Shown: positions 41,885-51,495, counted from the first letter of the stretch. The stretch is DNA of 64,000 nt from Leifsonia sp. Leaf336 (GCF_001423695.1 NZ_LMOZ01000002.1:558658-622657), one strand, 5' to 3'. Notes: generated by a model from the sequence alone, not told the origin. Program-made: numbers and translations.

Positions 41885-42931
41885 TCAGGAGGCGAAGGTC
41901 GCGAGGAGCCGCTGCAGGGAGTCGAGACGGGCACGGCCGGTGTCGCCGAGCCGGCCCTCCTCGACGGCCTCGATGATCGCGCAGTCCGGCGCGTCGGGGA
42001 GGTGGGTGCAGCCACGAGGGCATTCCTCGGCGATCGCCGCCAGGTCGGTGAACGCCTTCAGGATGCTGGCCGTGTCCACATGGCCCAGCCCGAACGAGCG
42101 CACTCCGGGTGTATCGATCACCCAGCCGCGCTCCGAGCCTCTCTGAACGCGCAGCGACACCGTGGAGGACGACGTGTGCCGGCCGCGACCCGTCACCTCG
42201 TTGACATGGCCGGTCGCGCGCAACGCCCCCGGCACGATCGCGTTGACCAGGGTGGACTTGCCCACGCCCGAGTGCCCGACCACGACGGTGTCGTGACCGA
42301 TCAGCGCCGCTGTGATCTCGTCCACGGGGATGTGATCCTCCCGGCTGGTGAACACCGGCAGGTCGAGGCCCGCGAAGTTGTGGAGGAACGGCGCGGGGTC
42401 GGCGAGGTCGATCTTGGTCACGCACAGCATGGGCTCGATCCCCGCGTCGTACGCCGCCACCAGGTACCGGTCGACGAGACGCGTGCGCGGCTCGGGGTTG
42501 GCCGCGGCGACCACGATGAGCATCTGGTCGGCGTTGGCGACGACCACGCGTTCCACCTCGTCGGTGTCGTCCGCGCTGCGCCGCAGCAGGGTCGTCCGGG
42601 GCTCGATCCGCACGATGCGGGCGAGCGTGCCCCCGTCGCCGGTCGTGTCGCCGACCACCGCGACCCGGTCGCCGGTCACGATCGGCTTGCGCCGCAGCTC
42701 GCTGGCCCGGGCGGCGACCACCTGACGCTCCTCCGCCGTGTCCTCGTCGAGCAGCACGGTATAACGGCCGCGGTCGACGCCGAGCACGCGCGCGATCTCG
42801 GCCTCCGCGTGCTCCGGCCGCTGCTTCGACCGGGGACGGTTGCCCTTGGGGTTCGGCCGACTGCGGATGGTCGACTCGTCGTAGAGGTCGTACTCGTCGT
42901 CCTCGTCGTCGTCATCCGACCACCACGACAT
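41885..42931 (-). CDS. rsgA: Ribosome small-subunit-dependent GTPase RsgA
   Basis: 348-aa circularly permuted GTPase for late 30S maturation. An N-terminal OB region is followed by G4 (TKIDLAD), G1 GHSGVGKSTLVNAI, G3 DTPG, and a C-terminal zinc knuckle (CPRGCTHLPDAPDC). The N-terminus is very acidic (SWWSDDDDEDDEYDLYDE). The ATG is immediately after the aroA stop, so the two are one operon, as in other actinobacteria. Confidence 0.95.
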   Translation of the reverse strand: MSWWSDDDDEDDEYDLYDESTIRSRPNPKGNRPRSKQRPEHAEAEIARVLGVDRGRYTVLLDEDTAEERQVVAARASELRRKPIVTGDRVAVVGDTTGDGGTLARIVRIEPRTTLLRRSADDTDEVERVVVANADQMLIVVAAANPEPRTRLVDRYLVAAYDAGIEPMLCVTKIDLADPAPFLHNFAGLDLPVFTSREDHIPVDEITAALIGHDTVVVGHSGVGKSTLVNAIVPGALRATGHVNEVTGRGRHTSSSTVSLRVQRGSERGWVIDTPGVRSFGLGHVDTASILKAFTDLAAIAEECPRGCTHLPDAPDCAIIEAVEEGRLGDTGRARLDSLQRLLATFAS

Positions 42932-44296
42932 CTAGGCCGCCGTGCCCGTCTCGAGCATGCGGGTCCACAGCTGCGGGAACTGCGGCAGCGTCTTGGCGGT
43001 CGTCGCGATGTTCTCGATCTCGACCCCGGGCACCACCAGGCCGACGATCGCGCCGGCGGTCGCCATCCTGTGGTCCTCGTAGCTGCGCCAGACGCCGCCG
43101 TGCAGCGGGCGCGGCTCGATGCGGAGGCCGTCCTCCAACTCGGTCACGGCCCCGCCCAGCGCGTTGAGCTCGGCCGCCAGTGCGGCGAGCCGGTCGGTCT
43201 CGTGGTGGCGGATGTGCCCGATGCCGGTGATCTCGCTCGGGCCGTCGGCCAGTGCCGCGATCGCCACGATCGCCGGCGCGAGCTCGCCGCCGGTGGTGAG
43301 GTCGAGCTGCACGGCCCGGATCCGCTCCGGCCCGGTGACGGTGAGCCGGTCGCCGTCGCGGCTGACGGTGGCGCCGAACAACGGCAGCAGGTCGGCCAGG
43401 TCGGCGCCGACCTGCGTCGTGGAGGCGGGCCAGCCGGTGATGGTCACCGTGCCTCCCGTGACCACCGCCGCGGCCAGGAAAGGCGCTGCGTTCGAGAGGT
43501 CGGGCTCGATGTCGACGTCGCGTGCGCCGATGTTGCCGGGCGTCACGATCCAGCGGCCGACCTCCGGCGACTCGACCGTCACGCCGCGCTCGGCCAGCGC
43601 CGCGACGGTCATCTCGATGTGGGGGAGGCTCGGCAGGCGCTCGCCGGAGTGCGTCAGGTCGAGCCCCTCCGCGAACCGGCTCGCCGAGAGCAGCAGGGCA
43701 CTGACGAACTGGCTGGAGCTGGACGCGTCGATCTCGGTGGCGCCGCCCGCGACAGCTCCGGTGCCGTGCACCGTGAAGGGGAGAGCGCCACGGCCGTCGT
43801 CGTTCACGTCGACGCCCAGTGCGCGCAGCGCGGCGATGATCGTGCCCATCGGCCGCCCCCGGGCGGAGTCGTCGGCGTCGAACATGGTCGGGCCGAGCGC
43901 GAGGCCGGCCAGCGGCGGGACGAAGCGCATGACCGTCCCGGCCTGGCCGCACTCGATCGTGGTGCTGCCGAGCAGTTCCTCGGCCGGCGTGATCAGGAAG
44001 TCGCTGCCGAACTCGCTCGCGCCCGGCTTCTCGACGATCGAGACGCCGAGCGCACGCAACGCCTCCACCATGTTGGCGCTGTCGCGCGAGTGCAACGGCG
44101 CACGCAGCAGCGACGGGCCGTCGGCGAGAGCCGAGAGCACGAGCTCGCGAGCGGTCAGCGACTTGGAGCCGGGCAGCGAGACGGAGGCCGTCACCGGGCC
44201 GTCGGCGACCGGTGCGGCCCACAGCGTGTTCGGCTCGTCGACGCGGTTGTCGCCGTACGGATCGAAGTCGGGGGCGGAATATTTCGAGATCAGCAT
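42932..44296 (-). CDS. aroA: 3-phosphoshikimate 1-carboxyvinyltransferase (EPSP synthase)
   Basis: 454-aa shikimate-pathway enzyme that joins PEP and shikimate 3-phosphate. Motifs are [21 protein letters not shown] near residue 40, [16 protein letters not shown], and the C-terminal [19 protein letters not shown] 44296 is preferred to TTG 44305; TACCCT (complement of 44305-44310) is 8 nt upstream, so the message may be leaderless. The first codons overlap a plus-strand SigH-type promoter. Confidence 0.94.
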   Translation of the reverse strand: MLISKYSAPDFDPYGDNRVDEPNTLWAAPVADGPVTASVSLPGSKSLTARELVLSALADGPSLLRAPLHSRDSANMVEALRALGVSIVEKPGASEFGSDFLITPAEELLGSTTIECGQAGTVMRFVPPLAGLALGPTMFDADDSARGRPMGTIIAALRALGVDVNDDGRGALPFTVHGTGAVAGGATEIDASSSSQFVSALLLSASRFAEGLDLTHSGERLPSLPHIEMTVAALAERGVTVESPEVGRWIVTPGNIGARDVDIEPDLSNAAPFLAAAVVTGGTVTITGWPASTTQVGADLADLLPLFGATVSRDGDRLTVTGPERIRAVQLDLTTGGELAPAIVAIAALADGPSEITGIGHIRHHETDRLAALAAELNALGGAVTELEDGLRIEPRPLHGGVWRSYEDHRMATAGAIVGLVVPGVEIENIATTAKTLPQFPQLWTRMLETGTAA

Positions 44297-44300
44297 TGTT
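44276..44300 (+). promoter_or_regulatory. SigH/SigR-type promoter upstream of sigH (P2)
   Basis: GGAAT at 44276-44280 and GTT at 44298-44300 (GTTGTC to 44303), 17-bp spacer, matches the GGAAT/GTT type used by SigR/SigH factors. It lies within the first codons of aroA on the opposite strand. Transcription from near 44308 would include the SD at 44326-44335 and the GTG at 44343. Confidence 0.65.
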
Positions 44301-44325
44301 GTCAAGGGTATCCGTGATCGAGCCC

Positions 44326-44345
44326 GAAGGAAGGATCAGCACGTG
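44326..44345 (+). promoter_or_regulatory. SD and GTG for a longer SigH isoform
   Basis: GAAGGAAGGA at 44326-44335, 7 nt before an in-frame GTG at 44343. The frame is open through to the sigH stop, predicting a 244-aa product with 42 extra N-terminal residues. Confidence 0.55.
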
Positions 44346-44454
44346 CCCGCAACGACAGCCGTCCTCGACGCACCGCGCACCCGCGCGCAGTCACCGTCGA
44401 CGTCGTCGTCGGCCATCCGGCCCCACCGCCGGATCGCACAGCGCCGGGCGCAAC

Positions 44455-44460
44455 TAGACT
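44455..44460 (+). promoter_or_regulatory. -10 box for leaderless short sigH transcript (P1)
   Basis: TAGACT ends 8 nt before ATG 44469. No good -35. Probably the constitutive promoter for the 202-aa form. Confidence 0.5.
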
Positions 44461-44468
44461 GGCCCCTG

Positions 44469-45077
44469 ATGAGCACCGAAACCGAGGACAAGGGCGCGCT
44501 GTTCGAAGAGCAGGCGCTGCCCTTCATGGACCAGCTCTACGCTGCCGCCCTCCGCATGACCAGGAACCCGGCGGACGCGCAAGACCTGGTGCAGGAGACG
44601 TATGTCAAGGCGTACGCCGCGTTCGCCCAGTTCCAACAGGGCACCAACCTGAAGGCCTGGCTCTACCGCATCCTCACGAACACGTTCATCAACACCTACC
44701 GCAAGAAGCAGCGCGAGCCGTATCAGGGAACGATCGACGAACTCGAGGACTGGCAGCTCGGAGGTGCGGAGTCGACCACCGCGTCCTCCAGCCGCTCGGC
44801 CGAGGCGGAGGCGATCGACCACCTGCCCGACAGTGCCGTCAAAGACGCGCTGCAGGCCATCCCGGAGGACTTCCGGCTGGCTGTCTACCTCGCCGATGTC
44901 GAGGGATTCTCCTACCAGGAGATCGCCGACATCATGAAGACCCCGATCGGCACCGTCATGAGCCGCCTCCACCGCGGGCGACGGATGCTGCGGGAGCTTC
45001 TGACCGACTACGCGCACGAGCGCGGGCTCTCGGCGGTCCAGAGCCCGGACGTGCAGACCACCAGGAGAACGAAATGA
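44469..45077 (+). CDS. sigH: Redox-stress sigma factor SigH/SigR
   Basis: 202-aa ECF sigma factor (short form). Region 2: [27 protein letters not shown] and [22 protein letters not shown]; region 4: [38 protein letters not shown]. Nearly identical in these blocks to mycobacterial SigH and Streptomyces SigR, which direct thioredoxin and mycothiol genes under thiol-oxidative stress. Overlaps rsrA by ATGA. A longer in-frame GTG start exists at 44343. Confidence 0.95.
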   Translation: MSTETEDKGALFEEQALPFMDQLYAAALRMTRNPADAQDLVQETYVKAYAAFAQFQQGTNLKAWLYRILTNTFINTYRKKQREPYQGTIDELEDWQLGGAESTTASSSRSAEAEAIDHLPDSAVKDALQAIPEDFRLAVYLADVEGFSYQEIADIMKTPIGTVMSRLHRGRRMLRELLTDYAHERGLSAVQSPDVQTTRRTK

Positions 45078-45319
45078 CCGACTGCGGCTGCGAAAAGGCG
45101 AAGGCCGAACTCGAGGAGTACCTGCGCAACGAGCTCTGCAACGAGGATGCTGCGGACGTTCGCGAGCACCTCGCCAACTGCGACGGCTGCTCGAGCGAAG
45201 CGCACCTGAACGTCGTGCTCACCGAGGTGGTGCAGCGGGCGTGCAAGGAGACCGCGCCCGAGGAGCTGCGCACCGAGGTGCTGCTGCGCATCCGATCCTT
45301 CCAGGCCTCGGTGCACTGA
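45074..45319 (+). CDS. rsrA: Mycothiol-system anti-sigma factor (RsrA/RshA)
   Basis: 81-aa zinc-binding anti-sigma protein with His32-x3-Cys36-x2-Cys39 and an N-terminal Cys4/Cys6 pair; oxidation to a disulfide would release zinc and free SigH. Shorter than Streptomyces RsrA (105 aa) because the C-terminal tail is absent. Start overlaps the sigH stop. The stop codon lies in the first unit of a 14-bp tandem repeat. Confidence 0.93.
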   Translation: MTDCGCEKAKAELEEYLRNELCNEDAADVREHLANCDGCSSEAHLNVVLTEVVQRACKETAPEELRTEVLLRIRSFQASVH

Positions 45320-45380
45320 CCCGCGTGCACTGAACCGCGTGCACTGAACTGCGTGCACTGACCTGGGTGCACTCGCCCGC
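45311..45380. repeat. Five tandem 14-bp units starting in the rsrA stop
   Basis: Units start at 45311, 45325, 45339, 45353 and 45367; each begins GTGCACT and the first four read GTGCACTGA. Unit 1 codes the last two residues and stop of rsrA. It fills the gap to the convergent VOC gene. Confidence 0.85.
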
Positions 45381-45385
45381 GTCGC

Positions 45386-46165
45386 TCAGGCGACGGAGCC
45401 TGGGACCTCGTGCACGAAGAAGAGGCCGCCGAAGGGGTCGGTGACCTGGGCGAACCGGCCGAACTCGCTGTCCCACGGATCGCGGACGACGGTGCCGCCG
45501 AGTTCCGTCACGCGCGCGGACGCGTCCGCGGCGCTGGTGACGCCGAAGTAGACGACCCAGTGCGACGGCACGCCGGGAGGCAGCATCCCGTCGGCGTCGA
45601 ACACACCGCCGCTCGGTGACTCCGGGTCGCCGAAGGTCTCGTAGCGGAAGTCGGCGGTGTCACCGAGCACGGTCGTCGTCCAGCCGAACACCCGCTTGTA
45701 GAACTCCACCTGCGCCGCGTAATCGCGCGCGTACAGCTCGTGCCAGGAGAGGCCTCCCGCCTCGGCCACCAGCTCGAAGCCACGGTGCAGCTCGGGCTCC
45801 CAGAGGCCGACGGCCGCACCTCCCGGGTCTGCTACGACCGCGAGGCGGCCCTGGTCTCCCACCGTCATCGTGGGGGAGAGGATGCGGCCACCCGCGTTCG
45901 CGACCGCCTTCTCGCCGGCGTCCGCGTCCTCCACCAGCAGGTAGGTGAGCCAGGCGTTCGGCTGCGCTCCCTCCATCGCCTCGCCCATCCCCGCGACGAC
46001 ATGACCGTCGCGGCGGAACGTCACATAGCCGCCGTATTCGCCACCGCCGGTCTCGGCCGTCCACCCGAACAGCGACGTGTAGAACTCCTGGGCGCCCGGG
46101 AGATCGGAGGCGGCGTAGTCGACCCAGCAGGGCTCGCCGAGGCGGTGAGTGGTCACGACAGTCAT
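45386..46165 (-). CDS. VOC family protein with two glyoxalase-like domains
   Basis: 259-aa protein, two tandem vicinal-oxygen-chelate domains (about residues 8-120 and 135-255), starting EPCWVDYAASDLPGAQEFYTSLFGW and LSWHELYARDYAAQVEFYKRVFGW. Members include hydroxylase-like and antibiotic-binding proteins; substrate unknown. ATG 46165 chosen; TAGCGT (complement 46173-46178) is 7 nt upstream. Divergent from the HAD gene. Confidence 0.87.
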   Translation of the reverse strand: MTVVTTHRLGEPCWVDYAASDLPGAQEFYTSLFGWTAETGGGEYGGYVTFRRDGHVVAGMGEAMEGAQPNAWLTYLLVEDADAGEKAVANAGGRILSPTMTVGDQGRLAVVADPGGAAVGLWEPELHRGFELVAEAGGLSWHELYARDYAAQVEFYKRVFGWTTTVLGDTADFRYETFGDPESPSGGVFDADGMLPPGVPSHWVVYFGVTSAADASARVTELGGTVVRDPWDSEFGRFAQVTDPFGGLFFVHEVPGSVA

Positions 46166-46230
46166 GGCCCACACGCTACGCCGCGGCCGGGGATTGCCGA
46201 CAGCCCCGTCCGCTCCCTAGCCTGACGGGC

Positions 46231-47148
46231 ATGACCGAGCTGGCATCGTGGCGTCCGGGGTCGACGAGAGACGCGATCACCGAATTCGTCGAAGCCGTCG
46301 TTGAGGGCCCGGACGCCGTCCCGGTGCCTGAGCGCGTGGCGGTCTTCGACAACGACGGCACCCTGTGGACGGAGAAGCCGATGCCGACCCAGCTCGCCTA
46401 CATCGTCGAGCAGTGGAGCGCGGCCATCGCCGCCGACCCGGGCCTCGCCGCGCATCAGCCATACACGGCCGTGCACGACGGCGACCTCGCCTGGCTCGGC
46501 CGCGCGGTCGACAAGCACTACCAGGGCGACGACGGCGACCTGCACACCCTCATCGGCGCACTGGTCCGAACGACGGCGGGGATGAGCGTGCACGATTATC
46601 ACGCCTCCGTGGAGGCGTTCTATCGCGACGCCCAGCACCTGACCTTGCATCGCCCGTACGCGAACGCCGTCTACCGCCCGATGGTCGAGCTCATCGACTA
46701 TCTGGAGGCCAGCGGCTTCAGCTGCTACGTCGTCTCGGGAGGCGACCGCGACTTCATGCGGCCGATCAGCAGCGCCTACTACGGCATCCCGCCGGAGCGC
46801 GTGGTCGGATCGGCAGTCGGGCTCGAGTACGACGCCGACACGAACGACGTGCGCTACGGCACCGCCTGGGACTTCTTCGACGACGGGCCTCAGAAGCCGA
46901 TCCGGATCTGGACGCGCACCGGCCGTCGGCCGATCCTCGCTGCGGGCAACTCGAACGGCGATCTGCCCATGCTGCGCTTCCCGCGGAAGCACGCGCGCTC
47001 CCTGAGCCTGTTGGTGCACCACGACGACGACGCCCGAGGCGACATCCCGTACGACACGGGAGCAGAGGAGGCGCTCGCCGCCGTGGAGACGGACGGGCTG
47101 ACCGTGGTGAGCGTGCGCGACGACTGGAGCACGGTCTTTGTCGAGTGA
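46231..47148 (+). CDS. HAD superfamily hydrolase
   Basis: 305-aa phosphatase-like protein. Motif I is VFDNDGTLWTEKP (nucleophile Asp), motif II YVVSGG, motif III region near KPIRI, motif IV GNSNGDLPML. The cap lies between motifs I and II. No signal peptide. Related to phosphoserine-phosphatase-like HADs; substrate unknown. TAGCCT (46218-46223) is 7 nt before the ATG. Confidence 0.87.
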   Translation: MTELASWRPGSTRDAITEFVEAVVEGPDAVPVPERVAVFDNDGTLWTEKPMPTQLAYIVEQWSAAIAADPGLAAHQPYTAVHDGDLAWLGRAVDKHYQGDDGDLHTLIGALVRTTAGMSVHDYHASVEAFYRDAQHLTLHRPYANAVYRPMVELIDYLEASGFSCYVVSGGDRDFMRPISSAYYGIPPERVVGSAVGLEYDADTNDVRYGTAWDFFDDGPQKPIRIWTRTGRRPILAAGNSNGDLPMLRFPRKHARSLSLLVHHDDDARGDIPYDTGAEEALAAVETDGLTVVSVRDDWSTVFVE

Positions 47149-47154
47149 GCTCCG

Positions 47155-47565
47155 CTACTGCGCGCGGTCGTAGGCGCGCAGCTCGCGCCCGTGAACCGTG
47201 ATCGCGTAGATCACGACGATGTCGAGCGTGAACACGACGATCGACCACCACGGCTGGGCGGGCAGCGAGAGCAGCTGCGAGACCGCGTTGATCGCCACGA
47301 CCACGACGGCGAACACCCGCGCCCAGACCCGGCCGTTCGCCAGGGCGATGCCCGCGGCGATCAGAACGATGCCGATCAGCAGGTGCCACCACCCCCACAG
47401 CGAGACGTAGAAGACGGTCGTGCCTTCGCGTGTCGTGAAGTACTGGCTCGCGGGGAGCAGGATGGCGAGGATCCCGAACAGGACCTCCAGCGCACCGCTG
47501 AGCAGGATCATTATGGACGCGAACCATCCCCACCCGATCCATCGCGTCTGCCGTTCGTCGGTCAT
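47155..47565 (-). CDS. DUF7144 family membrane protein
   Basis: 136 aa with four helices, starting WIGWGWFASIMILLSGALEVLFGILAI and containing WGWWHLLIGIVLIAAGIAL, the family pattern. Function unknown. GGGGAGG upstream. Its ATG overlaps the MFS stop by 4 nt, so it is coupled to that gene. Confidence 0.85.
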   Translation of the reverse strand: MTDERQTRWIGWGWFASIMILLSGALEVLFGILAILLPASQYFTTREGTTVFYVSLWGWWHLLIGIVLIAAGIALANGRVWARVFAVVVVAINAVSQLLSLPAQPWWSIVVFTLDIVVIYAITVHGRELRAYDRAQ

Positions 47566-48968
47566 GCCGACCTCCCCTGTGCTCGTGCTGACGGCGTGCG
47601 CGGCAGCAGCAGCGCGGCGATCAGCCCTGTCGCGCCGAGCACCGCGACGACGGCCATCGCCACACCGTACGCGGCGCCGCCGGCGTCGATGTTCGCGACC
47701 AGGATGGTGCCGGCGATCGCCGTTCCGAAGGTGGAGCCCAGGTTGGACACCGATCGCGACAGCCCCGAGATCTCGCCCTGCACGCGCTCCGGGAACGCCG
47801 ACTGCACCACGTTCACCGATGGTGTCAGCATCAGCCCGAGGCCGGCGCCGATGAGGAACAGCCCGGGGACGAAGGGCCAGCCTCCTGTCGTTCCCGAGGT
47901 GAGCCAGATCAACAGCACGACCCCGGGGACGCACAGCACGAACCCCGTGACGATCAGGCTCTTCTGCGAGAACCGTTTGGCGAGCCGCCCGGCCAGCAGG
48001 GAGGTCAGCAGGATGCCGACCGTGGCCGCGGTGAAGATCACGCCGGTCTCGATCGCGTTGTAGCCCCGCACGACCTGCAGATAGGCCGACACGGTGAACG
48101 ACGTTCCCATCAGGATGACCCACTGCAGGTTCTGGGTGATCAGCGCGAGGTTCGACACCCGCACGCGGAAGAGGGCCGTCGAGAGCAACGGCGCTTTTCC
48201 GACGCGCTCGCGGCGGCGCACCCAGAGGAAGAAGCCGACGAGGATCGCCACCCCGACGATGACCAGGACGATCATCAGCGGGACGCTCGTGTCGGCCGCG
48301 AGGATGCCCATCACGAGCACGAACAGCCCGAGCGCGGACAGCACCGCGCCGACGATGTCGAACGGCCGCTTCGGGTCGGCGGGCACCGGATCGGTCAGCG
48401 TGCGGCTCAGGAGCAGGATCACCGCGATCACGAGCGCCTGGAAGATAAACGCGGCGCGCCAGCTGATCGCTGTCGTGATGAGCCCGCCGATCAGCGGCCC
48501 GGCTGCCGCCCCGACACCGCCCATGCCGCTGATGATGCCGAACGCCACCGCCCGGGTCGGGATGTCGGGGAGATGGATCGTGGTGAGGATGTAAACGGGA
48601 GGGATGAGCATCGCCGTCCCCACGCCCTCCAGCAGCGAGTTACCGAGGATGACCGCCCACAGCCCTGGCGCGAACGCGGTGATCAGTGCGCCGACGCCAT
48701 AGACGACGAGGCCGATCACGAAGCTGCGCTTGCGCCCGATGTTGTCGGTGAGCTTGCCCATCGGGATCATCAGCGCGGCCATCGTGAGGAGGAACAGCGT
48801 GATGCTGAGCTGGATGCCCTCAACCGTCGTGTCGAGGTCGTGCGACATGTCATTGATCATCACGTTCATGTTCGAGCCGGCGAAGCTGCAGATGAACTGC
48901 GCCAGTGCGAGGGGCGCGATGATGCGGCGGATGGTCGAACGCGATGCCTCAGCGGTGGTTCCGGTCAT
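47562..48968 (-). CDS. MFS transporter
   Basis: 468-aa membrane protein with 12-14 helices. Signatures are NVMINDMSHDLDTTVEGIQLSITLFLLTMAALMIPMGKLTDNIGRKRSF. Probably drug or metabolite efflux. GGGAG upstream of the ATG. Forms a two-gene unit with the DUF7144 protein; divergent from the sulfatase gene. Confidence 0.88.
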   Translation of the reverse strand: MTGTTAEASRSTIRRIIAPLALAQFICSFAGSNMNVMINDMSHDLDTTVEGIQLSITLFLLTMAALMIPMGKLTDNIGRKRSFVIGLVVYGVGALITAFAPGLWAVILGNSLLEGVGTAMLIPPVYILTTIHLPDIPTRAVAFGIISGMGGVGAAAGPLIGGLITTAISWRAAFIFQALVIAVILLLSRTLTDPVPADPKRPFDIVGAVLSALGLFVLVMGILAADTSVPLMIVLVIVGVAILVGFFLWVRRRERVGKAPLLSTALFRVRVSNLALITQNLQWVILMGTSFTVSAYLQVVRGYNAIETGVIFTAATVGILLTSLLAGRLAKRFSQKSLIVTGFVLCVPGVVLLIWLTSGTTGGWPFVPGLFLIGAGLGLMLTPSVNVVQSAFPERVQGEISGLSRSVSNLGSTFGTAIAGTILVANIDAGGAAYGVAMAVVAVLGATGLIAALLLPRTPSARAQGRSA

Positions 48969-49103
48969 GTCGGCTCCCGGCGGTCAGTTCTGGTGGGAGG
49001 CTACTGCGGCCGATCGACCGGGCGCAATCGGGTTGCCGCGCGAGTGCGGCGAGGGTTAGGGTGCGGCCGTCCGGCGCTGTGATCGGGCACTGAGGGGGAC
49101 GTC

Positions 49104-51461
49104 ATGTCCGTACCGTTCCGTGGCCGCATCGACCTCGACATCCGCGACTCGAAGCCGGACTGGGCCCCATTCGAGCCGGCCAAGGCGCCGGACGGCGCGC
49201 CCAACGTCGTCCTCATCGTGCTCGACGACGTCGGCTTCTCGGCGATGAGCTGCTACGGAGGCCCGATCGACACCCCGAACATCGACCGGTTGGCAGACTC
49301 GGGCGTCCGGTTCACGCAGTGGCACACCACCGCCCTGTGCTCGCCGACCCGCAGCGCGCTGCTGACCGGGCGCAACCACACGCGCAACTCGATGGCGTGC
49401 ATCACGGAGGCGGCGACCGGCTTCCCGAACGCGAGCGGCACCATCCCGCAGGAGAACGGGATGATCTCGCAGATACTGGCCGAGCAGGGCTGGAACACCT
49501 ACATCGTCGGCAAGTGGCACCTGTGCCCGTCCGACGAGATGAACCTGGCGTCCACCCGGCGCAACTGGCCGACCGGCCGGGGCTTCGAGCGGTTCTACGG
49601 GTTCCTGGGCGCCGAGACGAACCAGTGGTACCCCGACCTGGTGTACGACAACCATCCCGTCGATCAGCCCGCCTCGCCCGAAGACGGCTACCATCTGACG
49701 GCCGATCTCACCGACAAGGCGATCGAGTTCATCGGCGACGCGAAGTCGCTGGCGCCGGACAAGCCGTTCTTCCTGTACTACGCGCCCGGCGCCGCTCACG
49801 CGCCGCATCACGCGCCGAAGGAGTGGATCGAGAAGTACGCGGGGAGGTTCGACCAGGGCTACGAGAAGATCCGCGAGGAGATCCTCCAGCGCCAGGTCGC
49901 CCTCGGTCTCGTCCCGGAGGGCACCGAACTGCCGCCGATCAACCCGATCGGCACGCCGGAGACGCGCAGCGGACCGGACGGCAAGCCGTTCCCGCCCCTC
50001 GACGTCACCAAGCCGTGGGACGCGCTCGCCGACGACGAGAAGCGGCTCTACGCGCGGATGGCGGAGGTCTACGCCGGGTTCCTCTCGCACGCCGACCACC
50101 ACATCGGGCGACTGCTCGACTACCTGGAGGAGTCCGGGGTCCTCGACGACACCCTGGTCATGCTCGTGTCCGACAACGGCGCGAGCGGAGAGGGCGGCCC
50201 GAACGGCTCGGTGAACGAGAACAAGTTCTTCAACGGCATCCCGGACAGCCTGGAGGAGAACCTCGCCATGCTCGACGAGCTCGGCGGCCCGAAGACCTAC
50301 AACCACTACCCGAACGGCTGGGCGATGACCTTCAACACCCCGTTCAAGATGTGGAAGCGCTACGACTACAACGGCGGGACGGCCGACCCGTGCATCCTCT
50401 CGTGGCCGTCCGTGCTCGGCCACGGCGGCGAACTCCGGCACCAGTACCACCACGCGGTCGACATCGTGCCGACCATCCTCGACCTGCTCGGGATGGAGGT
50501 GCCCGAGCAGCTCGGAGGCTACGTGCAGTCCCGGATCGACGGCGTGAGCATGCGCTCGGCGGTGGAGGACGCCGACGCGCCGACGACGCGTCCGACCCAG
50601 TTCTACGCGATGCTCGGTTCCCGGTCGATCTGGCACGACGGCTGGAAGGCCGTGTCGAACCACCCGGTGCTGAGCGGTTGGAGCCATTTCAACGACGACA
50701 CCTGGGAGCTCTACCACACGGAGGTCGACCGTTCCGAGCTGCACGACCTCGCGGCCGAGCACCCCGATCGGGTGCGCGAGCTGGTCAATTTGTGGTTCGC
50801 GGAGGCCGGAGCGAACCAGGCGTTCCCGCTCGACGACCGGTCGGCGATGGAGATCCTCCTGACGCCCCGGCCGGTGTTGACCAGCCCGCGCGACCGGTAC
50901 GTGTACCGGGTGGGTGGCGCGGAGGTGCCGGAGTCGCAGGCGGTCAATGTCCGCAACCGGTCGTTCGCGATCGGGGCGCTGGTCGACCTCCCGCAGCCCG
51001 GGGCGCAGGGCGTGCTGTTCGCGCACGGCGCCCGCTTCGGCGGCCACGCCCTCTACGTGAAGGACGGCCGGCTGCACTACGTCAACAACTTCGTGGGCAG
51101 TCTCGAGCAGCGCGTCGACGGCACGGAGGACATCCCGACCGGCGAGAACCAGATCCTGTCTGCGGCGTTCGAGAAGGACGGCGAAGACGCTCCCGGCGTC
51201 GCGACCGGCATCCTGAGCCTGTATCACGGCGAGCACAAGGTCGGCGAAGGGCGCATCAAGACCCAGCCCGGCTACTTCAGCCTCGCCGGCGAGGGGTTGT
51301 GCGTCGGCTACGACGGCGGCGAGCCGGTCACCGACGACTACCCGGGCGAGCGGCCGTTCCACTTCACCGGGGGAACGTTGCATCGGGTGGCGGTCGACGT
51401 CAGCGGCGAGCCCTACGTGGACCTGGAGCGGGAAGCGGCGGCGATGCTGGCGCGCGAGTAG
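49104..51461 (+). CDS. Arylsulfatase, AtsA-like
   Basis: 785-aa sulfatase, similar in length and start to mycobacterial AtsA. LVLDDVGFSAMSCYGG binds Ca2+, and LCSPTRSALLTGRN has the CxPxR motif whose Cys is converted to formylglycine by a maturase. About 200 C-terminal residues (beta-rich) follow the catalytic domain. No signal peptide. A GAGGGGG SD precedes the ATG. No sulfatase-modifying factor is seen in this window. Likely cleaves sulfate esters. Confidence 0.9.
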   Translation: MSVPFRGRIDLDIRDSKPDWAPFEPAKAPDGAPNVVLIVLDDVGFSAMSCYGGPIDTPNIDRLADSGVRFTQWHTTALCSPTRSALLTGRNHTRNSMACITEAATGFPNASGTIPQENGMISQILAEQGWNTYIVGKWHLCPSDEMNLASTRRNWPTGRGFERFYGFLGAETNQWYPDLVYDNHPVDQPASPEDGYHLTADLTDKAIEFIGDAKSLAPDKPFFLYYAPGAAHAPHHAPKEWIEKYAGRFDQGYEKIREEILQRQVALGLVPEGTELPPINPIGTPETRSGPDGKPFPPLDVTKPWDALADDEKRLYARMAEVYAGFLSHADHHIGRLLDYLEESGVLDDTLVMLVSDNGASGEGGPNGSVNENKFFNGIPDSLEENLAMLDELGGPKTYNHYPNGWAMTFNTPFKMWKRYDYNGGTADPCILSWPSVLGHGGELRHQYHHAVDIVPTILDLLGMEVPEQLGGYVQSRIDGVSMRSAVEDADAPTTRPTQFYAMLGSRSIWHDGWKAVSNHPVLSGWSHFNDDTWELYHTEVDRSELHDLAAEHPDRVRELVNLWFAEAGANQAFPLDDRSAMEILLTPRPVLTSPRDRYVYRVGGAEVPESQAVNVRNRSFAIGALVDLPQPGAQGVLFAHGARFGGHALYVKDGRLHYVNNFVGSLEQRVDGTEDIPTGENQILSAAFEKDGEDAPGVATGILSLYHGEHKVGEGRIKTQPGYFSLAGEGLCVGYDGGEPVTDDYPGERPFHFTGGTLHRVAVDVSGEPYVDLEREAAAMLARE

Positions 51462-51495
51462 TCGCACTGTCGGTCGCTGAGGCTACGGTGGCGGA

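Noticed and set aside
43119-44342. Extension of the sigH frame far upstream
   Set aside because: Runs antisense through aroA; only the part from GTG 44343, which has an SD, is considered possible.
45311-45380. CRISPR-like repeats
   Set aside because: Units are contiguous 14-mers without spacers and no cas genes are present.
48094-48594. 166-codon plus-strand ORF within the MFS gene
   Set aside because: Antisense to a clear transporter gene; Thr/Ser/Arg-rich shadow.
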